A stretch of 64,000 nucleotides of DNA from Lachnospiraceae bacterium (GCA_009774245.1 VSNM01000018.1:1-64000); one strand, 5' to 3'; counted from the first letter of the stretch, positions 1 through 8,625 are shown. Translations and numbers: made by a program. The notes: generated by a model from the sequence alone, not told the origin.

Positions 1-58
1 TTGTGATTCCTAACATTCTGTTTGCGTTCATTGCTCTAAGATTGTGCTGTACTACCAT
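1..58 (-). CDS. fliC: flagellin, N-terminal start only (runs off left edge)
   Basis: Only the first 19 codons are inside the window. On the minus strand they read MVVQHNLRAMNANRMLGIT, the same N-terminus as the three complete flagellins further right, so this is the start of another flagellin (the filament subunit secreted by the flagellar export apparatus). An AAGGAGGT ribosome site lies at 65-72, 6 bases before the ATG. The upstream leader has GGA-loop hairpins and a consensus sigma-28 promoter, so the gene looks functional as far as it can be seen. Confidence 0.9.
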   Translation of the reverse strand, partial: MVVQHNLRAMNANRMLGIT

Positions 59-79
59 AAAATTACCTCCTTGTAATTC

Positions 80-125
80 CCGTACGCGACTCCCTCACAT
101 ACGGATGTCGGCGACTCCCTTCGCC
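80..125 (-). promoter_or_regulatory. CsrA-type GGA hairpins in leader of left-edge flagellin
   Basis: Two adjacent hairpins in the minus-strand leader expose AGGGA. The distal one (110-125) has a 5-bp stem (GGCGA/TCGCC) with loop AGGGAG. The proximal one (80-104) has a 10-bp stem with two G-U pairs and loop GGGAG. A further 10-bp hairpin at 225-259 has AGGA in its loop. CsrA dimers bind ANGGA in hairpin loops, and csrA and fliW are in this window, so translational control by CsrA is likely; binding is inferred. Confidence 0.65.
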
Positions 126-262
126 CCATTTGTTACACAAAATTTTACCTATATTAAGTTTTTATAATCCCCGGTATATTCTTTAAATCCCATCTTGGCA
201 TCAACTTAAAGTCCTGACCGGTTTAAGTGAATGGTTCTCATTCCTGTTCCCATTCACTTACT

Positions 263-289
263 ATATCGGACAATATCGGTAATAGTTTA
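263..289 (-). promoter_or_regulatory. sigma-28 promoter of left-edge flagellin
   Basis: On the minus strand TAAA (286-289) is followed after exactly 15 bases by TCCGATAT (263-270), close to the sigma-28 (SigD/FliA) consensus TAAA-N15-GCCGATAA. It lies about 205 bases before the flagellin start codon, leaving a long structured leader. No gene is visible between here and 440. Confidence 0.75.
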
Positions 290-439
290 TAGTTGTCTGA
301 AAACTTTTTATATTTTTTTATTCGTGCAATCAATAAGCACAATTTAAGGTTCAAGAAGGCGTTTCTGCCGAATACAGCTCCTGCACAATCCAGCAATTTA
401 TTTTATCTGCTATTCCCTGGAACGTTTTTGAAAAATGCT

Positions 440-1210
440 CTAATGCGGCAAACTGGACGTATAAAATCCTCCATATCCATCACTTTTTGCCGGAGTAATA
501 CCCATTTGATCCTGATGCTCATATGCAAACCAACTAACAGGACTCATCCTTCCTGTCTCAAAATCAACATGTGGATCAAGATGGGAACCTATCATGGAAT
601 TTGTACCAGCATCGCCAATATAATAGTTGCGGGGTAGTCTATTGATCTCCCGTATGAATTGATTCACCTTCGCCGCTTTATCCTCCAAAGCCGCACATCT
701 CTGTATCTCTTCCAGCTTTTGAGTATCAAAATCAATCTTTGTCAGGTACTCTGTAAATTCAGGAGATATCGTTCCAGTATTCGCATATTCAACAAGTATG
801 TCTTCAACGTCACTGATCGACACCTTATGGCAAAATGCACATCCTTCCTGGGATCGGTATCCTCCCCGATGGCTGATGGCTTTTGCCGCGTCCGCCTGGT
901 CATGATACGTTTTCTGCAAATCCATCTCAAAAGGATTGCGATACCCGCCATCATATAACCGATCAGTTAACTGTGTGCGAAATTCCTTGGTATCTGGTAC
1001 AGATGGGCGGTGAGCAGTCGATACAATTCTTCCATCCTCCACCCTGACAGGATATCTCTGCACGATGCCGCGGGTATTTCCCAGGCCGCTTTGTTCCGGC
1101 AAATCATCCAATATATACCCCGGCACAGATATACTCCGGCGAGCTGTGCTGTGATGTCTGGTGCTGTCTGTCTTTTTCTTCTGATCTGTTTTATCCGCAA
1201 ATGCATACAT
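440..1210 (-). CDS. hypothetical protein with VQR motif and Cys/His-rich centre
   Basis: 256 residues from the ATG at 1210, preferred over an upstream TTG because GGAGAG sits correctly before it. The basic, low-complexity N-terminus ends in an IVQRYP segment (about residue 50), reminiscent of the VQR motif of proteins linked to contractile-injection systems and polymorphic toxins. A GCAFCHK cluster lies near residue 125, and the C-terminus has HLDPHVDFETG and several aromatic residues. No signal peptide or membrane segment is visible. I do not recognise the family; a toxin or effector role is only a guess. It stands alone, between a flagellin leader and a broken nuclease gene. Confidence 0.6.
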   Translation of the reverse strand: MYAFADKTDQKKKTDSTRHHSTARRSISVPGYILDDLPEQSGLGNTRGIVQRYPVRVEDGRIVSTAHRPSVPDTKEFRTQLTDRLYDGGYRNPFEMDLQKTYHDQADAAKAISHRGGYRSQEGCAFCHKVSISDVEDILVEYANTGTISPEFTEYLTKIDFDTQKLEEIQRCAALEDKAAKVNQFIREINRLPRNYYIGDAGTNSMIGSHLDPHVDFETGRMSPVSWFAYEHQDQMGITPAKSDGYGGFYTSSLPH

Positions 1211-1289
1211 AATTATCTCTCCTGACTTCCCTTCTTTTTTAATCAAATTGTTAGACGCAGGATTTATCCGGACAAGATACGGCCGTATC

Positions 1290-2172
1290 CTATCTCTTGC
1301 TATGCTTCTCTATGACACAACTGTGCGGTTTCGCTTTTTCTTCTTTATTATAATTAATCCCTACAAGCAGCAGCTCACCCGAGTAACCCTCGAGCGCCTG
1401 CGTGTACTGTCTGTCTTTGATCTGCTGCAGGGCTGACTGGGCTGTCTTGTCGTATTTCAGCTCTACGATGAACGCCGGTTTATTGACAGAAGGCAGCGGC
1501 AGAAATACAATATCCGCGAAGCCGCGCCCCGTCGGCAGCTCCCTGATCAACCTGTAATCCTTTCGCGCACTGTAATACGTAAGCCCGATAGCTGCCCCGA
1601 GTGAATTTTCATCATTGTAAGTGAGTATGGAAGCAATCTCTGTATGCGCCTGGTCAAGCGCCGCCGCCACACTTTCGGCATCGCCATTCAGGGTGTATTC
1701 CAGGAGCTTCTCGGACGCTCGCAGGACACGCATGACTTCCGACCAGCCGCCCACGCTCATGGCGTTCTCGTACTCCTCGATAATCTCCTTATTTGGAATG
1801 AACACTTCCTTATTCCGGGCATCATATCCGAGATGTCCCAGATGAATCAGCAGCGTCAGTATGTCATCTTTCGTCCTGAAATTTCGCATATCATTCTGGA
1901 AGCTCCGCGTATTCACCCTGACTCTGCCACCGCCAAGCAGCTGTGTAATATCCGACCGCAACCCGTCAAAATCCATATCCATGTTAGTAAGCGGCGAGCA
2001 TTTTCAGTGTCATCGATTTGCCGAAACGTCTCGGTCTGCTGACGCAGATATATTTTTCTCCTGTATTTACCAGTTCGTTAGTGCACGCGATCAGACCAGT
2101 CTTGTCGACATAGATCTTAGAGCGGATTGATTCCCAAAAACCTTTATTGCCTGGATTCAGATAGATTCCCAT
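1290..2172 (-). pseudogene. AAA-ATPase-like/PD-(D/E)XK gene with internal deletion
   Basis: The start, behind GGGAGGA, reads MGIYLNPGNKGFW and contains the P-loop-like motif RPRRFGKS. After LAAY comes a stop (about 1984-1986), and the next codons read MDMDFDGL and continue through a PD-(D/E)XK-like end with ADIVFLPLP and VELKYDKTAQ. Compared with the homologue at 37491-39085, roughly 330 central residues, including the Walker-B region, are missing at exactly this joint. An internal deletion plus stop has therefore joined the N-terminal tip to the C-terminal third. The intact family (AAA-ATPase-like plus PDDEXK_9 nuclease) is common in gut Clostridia and its role is not settled. Confidence 0.8.
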
Positions 2173-2318
2173 TCGCAATTCCTCCCTATATTTATTTCGC
2201 TGATATCAGTATACACGATATCGGCTGATCAGGCAATTCCCCAATCGCGCAGACTTTCTTGCGCACAAACAACAGATATGGTATACTGAGATCACTAATT
2301 GAAAAGGCAGGTATTGTT

Positions 2319-2640
2319 ATGGTTGAGACCTATGAAAAAGAAGGAACCATTTATTTTAAAGAGCCCTATAGAACAAATATGACTGAGTGGACACAAGAAC
2401 ATTTGGATTTTGATGCTTTAGTAAGTTCAGTAGATTTTGATGAAGATATTGCAGTAGTGATTGCATATTCAAAGGATTCTGAGAAACCTGTCATATTACC
2501 CATAATTTTAATCCTTTCCACATTTCTGTAATTGCCCTGACGCTGTACAAGGATATGGGCTTATCGGCATTGCCATATCCACAAGTTTCTGAAAAATGCC
2601 ATAAAAAACAGGAAAACAAATCTGAATCGTCAGTTATTTC
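2319..2640 (+). pseudogene. small decayed gene, unrecognised
   Basis: From the ATG at 2319 the frame reads MVETYEKEGTIYFKEPYR and on to about residue 60, an acidic and plausibly real sequence. The frame then turns into an unlikely hydrophobic run ending at 2531. Another frame picks up with HNFNPFHISVIALTLYKDMG, which fits as the continuation, so a frameshift near 2500 is likely. The ribosome site is weak. No family is recognised. The end is approximate because the rest runs into the 3' end of the opposite gene. Confidence 0.35.
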
Positions 2641-2686
2641 CCTGTCTTATGGCTGCAATATAAAATTTGTAGTCTTTCTTGTCAAT

Positions 2687-3604
2687 CTACACTGTTTGAA
2701 GTCCGGCGAGCTGCTCTACTTCGGAAACACTCAGACCTGTATCCTCCGCAATTTCTTCAACTGTCTGTTTTCCTCTTTTCAGCAATTTAAGCGCTGTTTC
2801 CTTTTTTGCTTCACTTATGCCTTTGTTCAAAATTCTTCGTGCTTCTGTTTCAATCAATGCGCCTCTCATCATATCACCTATGCCTTTCTGCACATTCTCA
2901 TATTTCTGTGCAATCTCTTTGATCACATCACCGGAAAGCTCTATGATTGTACGTTTGTCAAACGCTCCGATCACTCCCTGCTGTTCCAATCCGTCAAGTC
3001 GTTCCATAATAACCTGATATTTCGCTTTTAGGTTTTCCAATTTCTGCTCGTTACTATTATACTCCGGAAATCTATTCTCATGTGAGAAAATATAAAACGG
3101 AATCAGCATAAGCAGACGTTTTTCAAAAATATCATCAAGTGAATACGTCTGTACCTTCATAATCAGTATGTCATACTGAACCGTTCCACCCGGCGTAATA
3201 ATGACGTACTTCATTTTGTCCGGTGTCTTTTTGTAAGTACGGAGATACAGAACCGCCGTATTGGGAAATGTCACTGTCAGCGTTTCCTCTGTGACCTCGC
3301 CCTCGTCAAGCGCTATCTGCGCATCATACTCAAAAAGCCTTATGGTAATTCTTCCGTCCGGTAAACTGCTTTCACACTCAACATGGTATTTCTTCGGCGT
3401 TTCCCCATAAACCGTAAAATTTGTATCCGTAATCCTTTCCTTGTCCGCTTCGTCCTGCTGATCTAAAAAATGCTCGTTGGGGGAAAAACGGATTTCTTCG
3501 TCCCCGGTATATGCTTCGCCAAAGATTTCATTGATTATGGGGATAATCAGCTTCCGGCAGTCATTTAATATTGTCCGGAATGTCCCGTCATATATATTTG
3601 CCAT
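2687..3604 (-). CDS. Rpn-type PD-(D/E)XK nuclease / transposase-like protein
   Basis: 305 residues from the ATG at 3604, which has AGGAAGG upstream; a start 11 codons earlier lacks support. The layout matches Rpn (recombination-promoting nuclease) type proteins: MANIYDGTFRTILNDC at the start, a PD-(D/E)XK-like core with YHVECESSLPDG near residue 120 and RLFEYDAQIAL after it, then a helical region and a C-terminal EEIAEDTGLSVSEVEQL segment resembling a helix-turn-helix. These proteins are often mobile or present in many copies and cut DNA in the few cases studied. It stands alone. Confidence 0.7.
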   Translation of the reverse strand: MANIYDGTFRTILNDCRKLIIPIINEIFGEAYTGDEEIRFSPNEHFLDQQDEADKERITDTNFTVYGETPKKYHVECESSLPDGRITIRLFEYDAQIALDEGEVTEETLTVTFPNTAVLYLRTYKKTPDKMKYVIITPGGTVQYDILIMKVQTYSLDDIFEKRLLMLIPFYIFSHENRFPEYNSNEQKLENLKAKYQVIMERLDGLEQQGVIGAFDKRTIIELSGDVIKEIAQKYENVQKGIGDMMRGALIETEARRILNKGISEAKKETALKLLKRGKQTVEEIAEDTGLSVSEVEQLAGLQTV

Positions 3605-3639
3605 ATCCTGTTCCCTTCCTTTTTGTGTCTTTATCATAT

Positions 3640-4060
3640 CATTTTTTCACCTCAAATTCAACAGCATTTCACTTTAATTATCCCCCTCAATATGCCCGCA
3701 GCATTCTCCATATTCTTCCTGCCTTTGTCTGTCCGGTAATTTTTCCCTGAAAAGGCAGAAAACTTCGCACTTATCTACTAAGGTAACCTGCATTGATTAA
3801 CATAAGGTACACCGAAAAAGCCCGATGCAGATTCTTGTGACAAAGGAACTGGACAGCGCCGGGACAGGGAAAATGCGGATTCTGCCGTAAACGTAACATC
3901 AAAAGCAAATATTGAACTGTTTAAGAAAATGATACAGGAGGGTGATCAAATGTGCGAGAAATTAAAGCGCGAAATTCAATTCTAATGCATTGTCAAAACT
4001 CAAGCTACTTTAGAAGATCTGCATCTATTTATGTCAGAAAGCATAACATACCAGACAATC
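3640..4060. other. intergenic stretch without a recognisable gene
   Basis: I see no supported gene between the nuclease at 2687-3604 and the hairpin at 4066. A good ribosome site (AGGAGG near 3938) leads only to an 11-codon frame starting near 3950 (MCEKLKREIQF), which looks like the remnant of a lost gene. Confidence 0.4.
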
Positions 4061-4065
4061 AAAAG

Positions 4066-4096
4066 AAAACTGCCGTGCAGCACACACGGCAGTTTT
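4066..4096. terminator. strong hairpin, probable intrinsic terminator
   Basis: Perfect 12-bp stem: AAAACTGCCGTG at 4066-4077 and its complement at 4085-4096, with a 7-base loop. The A-rich left and T-rich right flanks allow termination in either direction. It probably ends the flagellin transcript coming from the right. Confidence 0.6.
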
Positions 4097-4229
4097 CTGT
4101 ATATGTGAAATGGTAAGTACCAATTTCAAGCATATTAACGCAAATATTATAATTTGTTGTTGCAAATTTTTGTTCGGAACGAACTGGATTCATTGGTATC
4201 ACGTCGGCGTTGGGAGTTCCTGTGGTAAG

Positions 4230-4465
4230 CAGGTGCACCTTTGTGACAATGAAAACGGCTTTTTATACCTTTCCTGAAAACACAGTGATTTTCAGGGTTT
4301 GTCCCGAACTGTCAGTTTGTCGTTTATCACAAACGATCTGGCCACCCCTGTCTATTTCGAATGGCCGATTCGTTCATCGGCAGTCTGATTGTCCGACGAA
4401 CGTTTGTCTGGTCTTAAAGAATCTTTTGCCATCGGAGCGGGCAGCTGGCGCTGCCCTGCTCCCTA
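4230..4465. other. hairpin-rich region downstream of flagellin, no gene
   Basis: Several inverted repeats follow one another: 4273-4296 (8-bp stem), 4371-4402 (10-bp stem with one mismatch) and 4434-4462 (GC-rich stem with one bulge). An ORF over this part has no family resemblance. The density of hairpins suggests structured RNA at the end of the flagellin mRNA or an unknown small RNA; I could not match a riboswitch class. Confidence 0.3.
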
Positions 4466-4509
4466 TTGAAATCCTGTTATAGTCTTATGCCTGCGCATCA
4501 TACTGCTAA

Positions 4510-5958
4510 TTAGCCTAACAGACTGAGTACGCCCTGGTTTGCCTGGTTGCCCTGTGCGAGCATGGACTGGCCTGCCTGTGAAAGGATATTCGCGTTAGAG
4601 TACTTCACCATCTCTGTAGCCATATCTGTATCGCGGATCTGGCTCTCTGCGGATGTCGTGTTCTCTACTACGTTATCCAGGTTGTTGATCGTGTGCTCTA
4701 ATCTGTTCTGTACTGCACCGAGTAATGAACGCTGAGATGATACGTGAGCTACCGCGTCTGCGATCGCATCAATTGCGTATGTAGCTGCCGCACCTGTACT
4801 GTCCTTTACATTCAGACCCGCAATACCAAGTCCTGCTGTGTCGAGAGCGTCAATCTGAACAGAAATCTTGTTGGTCATGTCTGCGTCCGCTCCTACATGG
4901 AGAGCAAATGTGAGGCCTTCTTTTCTATCCACTGTACCTTTCTTAATACCATAGACAACTTTCCCAGCTACACTTGCAGCATCAAAAAGATCCGCATCAG
5001 CAGTTCCACCTGTACCGTTTTTCTGTGTATCATTCACAGCCGCATCCGTTGTAGCACCAACACTACTTGCAATCTTCAACTCTTGTGCAATCTTCTTGTA
5101 AGCTGCTGTTGCTGTAATGACTGTACCCTTCTCATCATCAATACCATCTCCTGCAGCAGCTGCCGCGCCAGTAGCATCCTTCTTATCTACCATAACAGTA
5201 TGTGTCTTACCCTTGTAAATCACACTACTTCCTTCTGCTACTTTACCCTGAATATCCGCAATCTGCAACATATTTTTGTCTTCATTCTTCTCTGCCGCAC
5301 TACCCACTACTGTATACTGTGTACCATCGACTGTAATCAGCTCACCTGCTTTTGCGTTCGCGATAGAATCAGTAATATCTTTGACATTTGTTGAACCAAT
5401 CGTATACTCTGTACCACCGATCTTAATCGTATCACCAAGACTCAACTTATCCATCGTAAATGTAGCTCTTGTCGTATTCTGTGTAAGCTTACCTTCCAAA
5501 CCTGCATCTTGAGCATTTACTGTAACAGTCTTGGTATCCTTGTCACCCTTCAGCAGATATGTCTCATTGAATTTTGTCGTCTCAGATACACGGTCAATTT
5601 CTGTGAGCAGCTGATCTACCTCATCCTGAATCGTCTGACGATCAGAAAGTGCATTTGTGCCGTTAGAAGCTTTTACTGCCAGCTCATTCATTCTCTGCAA
5701 CATGTCATGAACTTCTGTCAGGGCGCCCTCTGCAGTCTGCACTGCACTGATACCATCTTCCGCGTTCAAAGAAGCCTGTGACAATCCACGGATCTGCTTT
5801 CTCATCTTCTCAGAGATAGAGAGACCTGCTGCATCATCTGCCGCACGGTTTACCTTATACCCTGAAGAAAGCTTCTCTGCTGACTTGGAAAGTGTTCCCT
5901 GTGTGATGCCTAACATTCTGTTCGCATTCATTGCTCTAAGATTGTGCTGTACTACCAT
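4510..5958 (-). CDS. fliC: flagellin A
   Basis: 482 residues. The conserved N-terminal D0/D1 part (MVVQHNLRAMNANRMLGIT to about residue 150, with AADDAAGLSISEKMR) and the C-terminal D1/D0 part (last ~85 residues, ending MLAQGNQANQGVLSLLG) pack into the filament core. The middle (about 170-390) is the surface-exposed variable region, rich in Thr, Ala and Lys, as usual for flagellin. AAGGAGGT at 5965-5972 fixes the start. The upstream leader has CsrA-type hairpins. Part of the gene is identical base for base with flagellin B (see repeat 5258-5640). Exported through the flagellar type III apparatus and assembled at the filament tip. Confidence 0.97.
   Translation of the reverse strand: MVVQHNLRAMNANRMLGITQGTLSKSAEKLSSGYKVNRAADDAAGLSISEKMRKQIRGLSQASLNAEDGISAVQTAEGALTEVHDMLQRMNELAVKASNGTNALSDRQTIQDEVDQLLTEIDRVSETTKFNETYLLKGDKDTKTVTVNAQDAGLEGKLTQNTTRATFTMDKLSLGDTIKIGGTEYTIGSTNVKDITDSIANAKAGELITVDGTQYTVVGSAAEKNEDKNMLQIADIQGKVAEGSSVIYKGKTHTVMVDKKDATGAAAAAGDGIDDEKGTVITATAAYKKIAQELKIASSVGATTDAAVNDTQKNGTGGTADADLFDAASVAGKVVYGIKKGTVDRKEGLTFALHVGADADMTNKISVQIDALDTAGLGIAGLNVKDSTGAAATYAIDAIADAVAHVSSQRSLLGAVQNRLEHTINNLDNVVENTTSAESQIRDTDMATEMVKYSNANILSQAGQSMLAQGNQANQGVLSLLG
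5258..5640. repeat. 383-bp perfect repeat shared with 7018-7400 (gene conversion tract)
   Basis: Compared line by line, 5258-5640 and 7018-7400 are identical, with a constant offset of 1760 bases. Just outside, synonymous differences start at once: 5257 and 7017 differ, and 5641 onward differs at several third positions. The tract covers the end of the conserved N-terminal part and the first half of the variable region of flagellins A and B. Perfect identity within diverged flanks is the mark of recent gene conversion. Confidence 0.85.
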
Positions 5959-5995
5959 AAATTTACCTCCTTGTTTGAACGAGAAGAAAATCTAT

Positions 5996-6076
5996 GTCAG
6001 CAAGGAACGCTGACCGAGATCTCCTTATCCCGTTATACTACCGGATAACTCCTTTTACCCGGGGCGATTTCTCGCC
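5996..6076 (-). promoter_or_regulatory. leader hairpins with CsrA-type GGA loops, flagellin A
   Basis: In the order transcribed: a GGCGA stem-loop (6063-6076); a CsrA-type hairpin with an 8-bp stem and loop AAGGAG (6041-6062); a second with a 6-bp stem and the same loop AAGGAG (6015-6032); then a 6-bp hairpin whose loop GUUCCUU (5996-6014) is complementary to AAGGA and so to both loops and the ribosome site. The double GGA-loop arrangement is typical of CsrA-repressed leaders. The UUCCUU loop could compete as an antisense element; that is inference. Confidence 0.7.
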
Positions 6077-6150
6077 ATTGCCATCTTGTTCCTTGTTTTT
6101 CTGTAGCTGCCTGTCATTTCACTTACAGGTAGCTACAGATTCGTGCTTTA

Positions 6151-6204
6151 CCATATTTAGTTGTATCTGCAATGTCCTTATGACATTGCGCTATATTTAT
6201 CGGA
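6151..6204 (-). promoter_or_regulatory. weak sigma-28 promoter and conserved leader box, flagellin A
   Basis: TCCGATAA (6197-6204, minus strand) is a perfect sigma-28 -10 element, but 15 bases upstream the -35 reads TTTG instead of TAAA, so this promoter may be weak or the gene may be read from flagellin B. The predicted mRNA begins with a perfect 8-bp hairpin (6169-6189) with AAGGA at its loop edge. It is followed by the 15-base box TACAACTAAATATGG (6151-6165), shared with the leaders of flagellins B and C. Confidence 0.5.
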
Positions 6205-6248
6205 ATGCATCCAAACATCCAAATGCCTCCGAAAAAATATCACTTTGA

Positions 6249-7718
6249 TTAGCCTAAGAGACTGAGTACCCCCTGGTTTGCCTGATTGCCCTGTGCGAGC
6301 ATTGACTGGCCTGCCTGTGAGAGGATATTCGCGTTAGAGTACTTCACCATCTCTGTAGCCATATCTGTATCACGGATCTGGCTCTCTGCAGATGTCGTGT
6401 TCTCCACTACGTTATCCAGGTTGTTGATCGTGTGCTCTAATCTGTTCTGTACTGCACCAAGTAATGAACGCTGTGCAGATACATGTGCAACCGCATCATT
6501 GATCGCATCAATTGCGTATGTCGCTGCTGCACCTGTGCTGTCCTTTACATTGAGTCCTTCAATGCCAAGTCCTGCTGTATCAAGCGCATCAATATTAACA
6601 GAAATCTTATTCGTCATATCTGCGTCAGCACCTACATGAAGAGCAAATGTCAAGCTTTCCTTTCTGTCTACCTTCCCCTTGTCAAGACCAAAAACGATCT
6701 TTCCATCATAAGCTCCGCCCGCATCACCAGTTCCATACACAACGTTATTGTTAGCATCTGTAAAACCACCAGTTACACCATTGCCAACAGTTGTCTTATT
6801 TACTGCAGCTGTATTCGTAGCTCCAACGCTGCTCGCCAGTCTGAGTTCCTGTGCGATCTTCTTGTAAGCTGCTTCTGCTGTAATGACCGTACCTTTCTCA
6901 TCATCAATGCCATCCTGATTAGCTGCACCAGCAGCATCTTTCGCATCTACCATAACATTATGTGTCTTACCTTTATAGATTACACTACTTCCAGATGCAA
7001 CCTTAGCCTGAATATCAGCAATCTGCAACATATTTTTGTCTTCATTCTTCTCTGCCGCACTACCCACTACTGTATACTGTGTACCATCGACTGTAATCAG
7101 CTCACCTGCTTTTGCGTTCGCGATAGAATCAGTAATATCTTTGACATTTGTTGAACCAATCGTATACTCTGTACCACCGATCTTAATCGTATCACCAAGA
7201 CTCAACTTATCCATCGTAAATGTAGCTCTTGTCGTATTCTGTGTAAGCTTACCTTCCAAACCTGCATCTTGAGCATTTACTGTAACAGTCTTGGTATCCT
7301 TGTCACCCTTCAGCAGATATGTCTCATTGAATTTTGTCGTCTCAGATACACGGTCAATTTCTGTGAGCAGCTGATCTACCTCATCCTGAATCGTCTGACG
7401 GTCAGAAAGTGCATTTGTACCGTTGGAAGCCTTCACTGCCAGCTCGTTCATTCTCTGTAACATGTCATGAACTTCTGTCAGAGCGCCCTCTGCTGTCTGC
7501 ACTGCGCTGATACCATCTTCCGCATTCAGAGAAGCCTGTGACAGTCCACGGATCTGCTTTCTCATTTTCTCAGAAATTGAAAGTCCTGCTGCATCGTCTG
7601 CCGCTCTGTTTACTTTGTAACCAGAAGAAAGCTTCTCTGCTGACTTGGAAAGTGTTCCCTGTGTAATGCCTAACATTCTGTTCGCATTCATTGCTCTAAG
7701 ATTGTGCTGTACTACCAT
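6249..7718 (-). CDS. fliC: flagellin B
   Basis: 489 residues with the same ends as flagellin A and a variable centre that differs from A only after the shared 383-bp tract: from about residue 235 it has its own Gly/Asn-rich stretch (GNGVTGGFTDANNNVVYGT). It lies directly upstream of flagellin A in transcription order with 290 bases between. AAGGAGGT at 7725-7732 sets the start. A filament subunit; three intact paralogues suggest a mixed filament or alternating expression. Confidence 0.97.
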   Translation of the reverse strand: MVVQHNLRAMNANRMLGITQGTLSKSAEKLSSGYKVNRAADDAAGLSISEKMRKQIRGLSQASLNAEDGISAVQTAEGALTEVHDMLQRMNELAVKASNGTNALSDRQTIQDEVDQLLTEIDRVSETTKFNETYLLKGDKDTKTVTVNAQDAGLEGKLTQNTTRATFTMDKLSLGDTIKIGGTEYTIGSTNVKDITDSIANAKAGELITVDGTQYTVVGSAAEKNEDKNMLQIADIQAKVASGSSVIYKGKTHNVMVDAKDAAGAANQDGIDDEKGTVITAEAAYKKIAQELRLASSVGATNTAAVNKTTVGNGVTGGFTDANNNVVYGTGDAGGAYDGKIVFGLDKGKVDRKESLTFALHVGADADMTNKISVNIDALDTAGLGIEGLNVKDSTGAAATYAIDAINDAVAHVSAQRSLLGAVQNRLEHTINNLDNVVENTTSAESQIRDTDMATEMVKYSNANILSQAGQSMLAQGNQANQGVLSLLG

Positions 7719-7742
7719 ATAAATACCTCCTTGTGTTTACAT

Positions 7743-7835
7743 GATATAGGATTTGCCAAAGTAAACGGCATTCCCTATACCAGAGCCAACGTCGTTGGCT
7801 CGGACAATTCCTTTTGTCCGGGCGATTAAATCGCC
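7743..7835 (-). promoter_or_regulatory. leader hairpins with a CsrA-type GGA loop, flagellin B
   Basis: In transcription order: a GGCGAT stem-loop (7821-7835); a 7-bp hairpin CGGACAA/TTGTCCG with loop AAGGAA (7801-7820), a textbook CsrA site; a perfect 8-bp hairpin (7783-7801); and a long 15-position stem with two mismatches (7743-7781) ending close to the ribosome site. Further upstream the mRNA has a small hairpin with GGAA in the loop (7962-7982) and the box TACAACTAAATATGG (7944-7958). No good sigma-28 promoter is visible before it. Confidence 0.65.
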
Positions 7836-8394
7836 ATTGTTACTTTGTTTCCTTGTTCCGCTAAGGCTGCAACATTGCTTAGCCCTAGCTTGTTGCCTTG
7901 CTGTCTGCCATTTCACCTTCAAACAGCTGCAATCTTGTACTTACCATATTTAGTTGTAATTGCACGCCTGTTCCAGCGTTGCTTTATATTGATGAAAATA
8001 CTTAAAATCCTTTTAAATATTTCCAAAAATATCACTTTTGCCCGTGCCTGGTATTCCTATATTTCATATAGAACATACTAATATTCTATGAAAATAATCT
8101 ACACAAACACTGCGAACTGCTTTTGAACTTTTTATTATGATAGTTTTTCTAATCTGTTTTCTATTTTCTGGTTATTCGTTAATGAAAGTACATCTTAATT
8201 AAACAACTATATCCTGATCGAAATATCTCTTAATCAAATATAGAATATATCCTTCATTAAAATAAATGTCTTTTGAATTTGTATCTCGGAAAATAAAATG
8301 ACCTGCTGCATCCTAACTATACCATATGTTCTACAGTCTAATGACAGCTTTCTGTCGATCCAGGAAAACCCCTGCAGTAATGTCTGACTTTTTA

Positions 8395-8437
8395 CATCAG
8401 AACACACCATTTTAAGATTATACTATACTACCACCAT
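8395..8437 (-). pseudogene. relic of a further flagellin gene (start codons only)
   Basis: An AAGGAGGT ribosome site (8442-8449) precedes ATG-GTG-GTA-GTA-TAG-TAT-AAT-CTT. Aligned with the other flagellins (ATG-GTA-GTA-CAG-CAT-AAT-CTT), the glutamine codon has become an amber stop and the histidine a tyrosine codon, after one inserted codon. Beyond about 8395 the similarity is lost, and 8040-8395 is AT-rich without any gene. Leader and promoter remain largely intact, so a transcript may still be made. Confidence 0.65.
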
Positions 8438-8463
8438 AAATACCTCCTTGTGTTTATCTGGTA

Positions 8464-8514
8464 AAAGATTTGTGAAAGCAACCGATAAATCTTTCCTTGA
8501 ACGAATCCTTTCGT
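8464..8514 (-). promoter_or_regulatory. CsrA-type hairpin in leader of the dead flagellin
   Basis: A 5-bp hairpin ACGAA/TTCGT with loop AGGA (8501-8514) is followed by an unpaired AAGGAAAG and then an 8-bp hairpin (8464-8494), the same order as in the live flagellin leaders. With no coding sequence left, the leader would offer CsrA sites without producing flagellin. Confidence 0.5.
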
Positions 8515-8598
8515 CCTAAGCGATTCTTTACATCGTATCACTTTGCTTTTTCGTTGTTTGTAAGCTTTTTGTGAGTTTTTAACTTGCTTACACTTTAT

Positions 8599-8625
8599 AT
8601 ATCGGAGTATCTTCAAAATACTTTA
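8599..8625 (-). promoter_or_regulatory. sigma-28 promoter before the flagellin relic
   Basis: TAAA (8622-8625), 15-base spacer, TCCGATAT (8599-8606) on the minus strand. The match to the sigma-28 consensus is as good as that of the left-edge flagellin although the gene it served is gone. Confidence 0.7.

Noticed and set aside
4230..4465. A riboswitch in the hairpin-rich stretch
   Set aside because: No known aptamer core could be matched and it lies downstream of the flagellin in transcription, not before a gene.
4744..5394. Long Cys-rich plus-strand frames across the flagellin genes (also 6483-7154)
   Set aside because: They are antisense shadows of the flagellin variable regions; there is no ribosome site and composition is implausible.
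8428..8616. 62-codon minus-strand frame in the flagellin-relic leader
   Set aside because: It covers the sigma-28 promoter region, hairpins and ribosome site, so it is untranslated leader.
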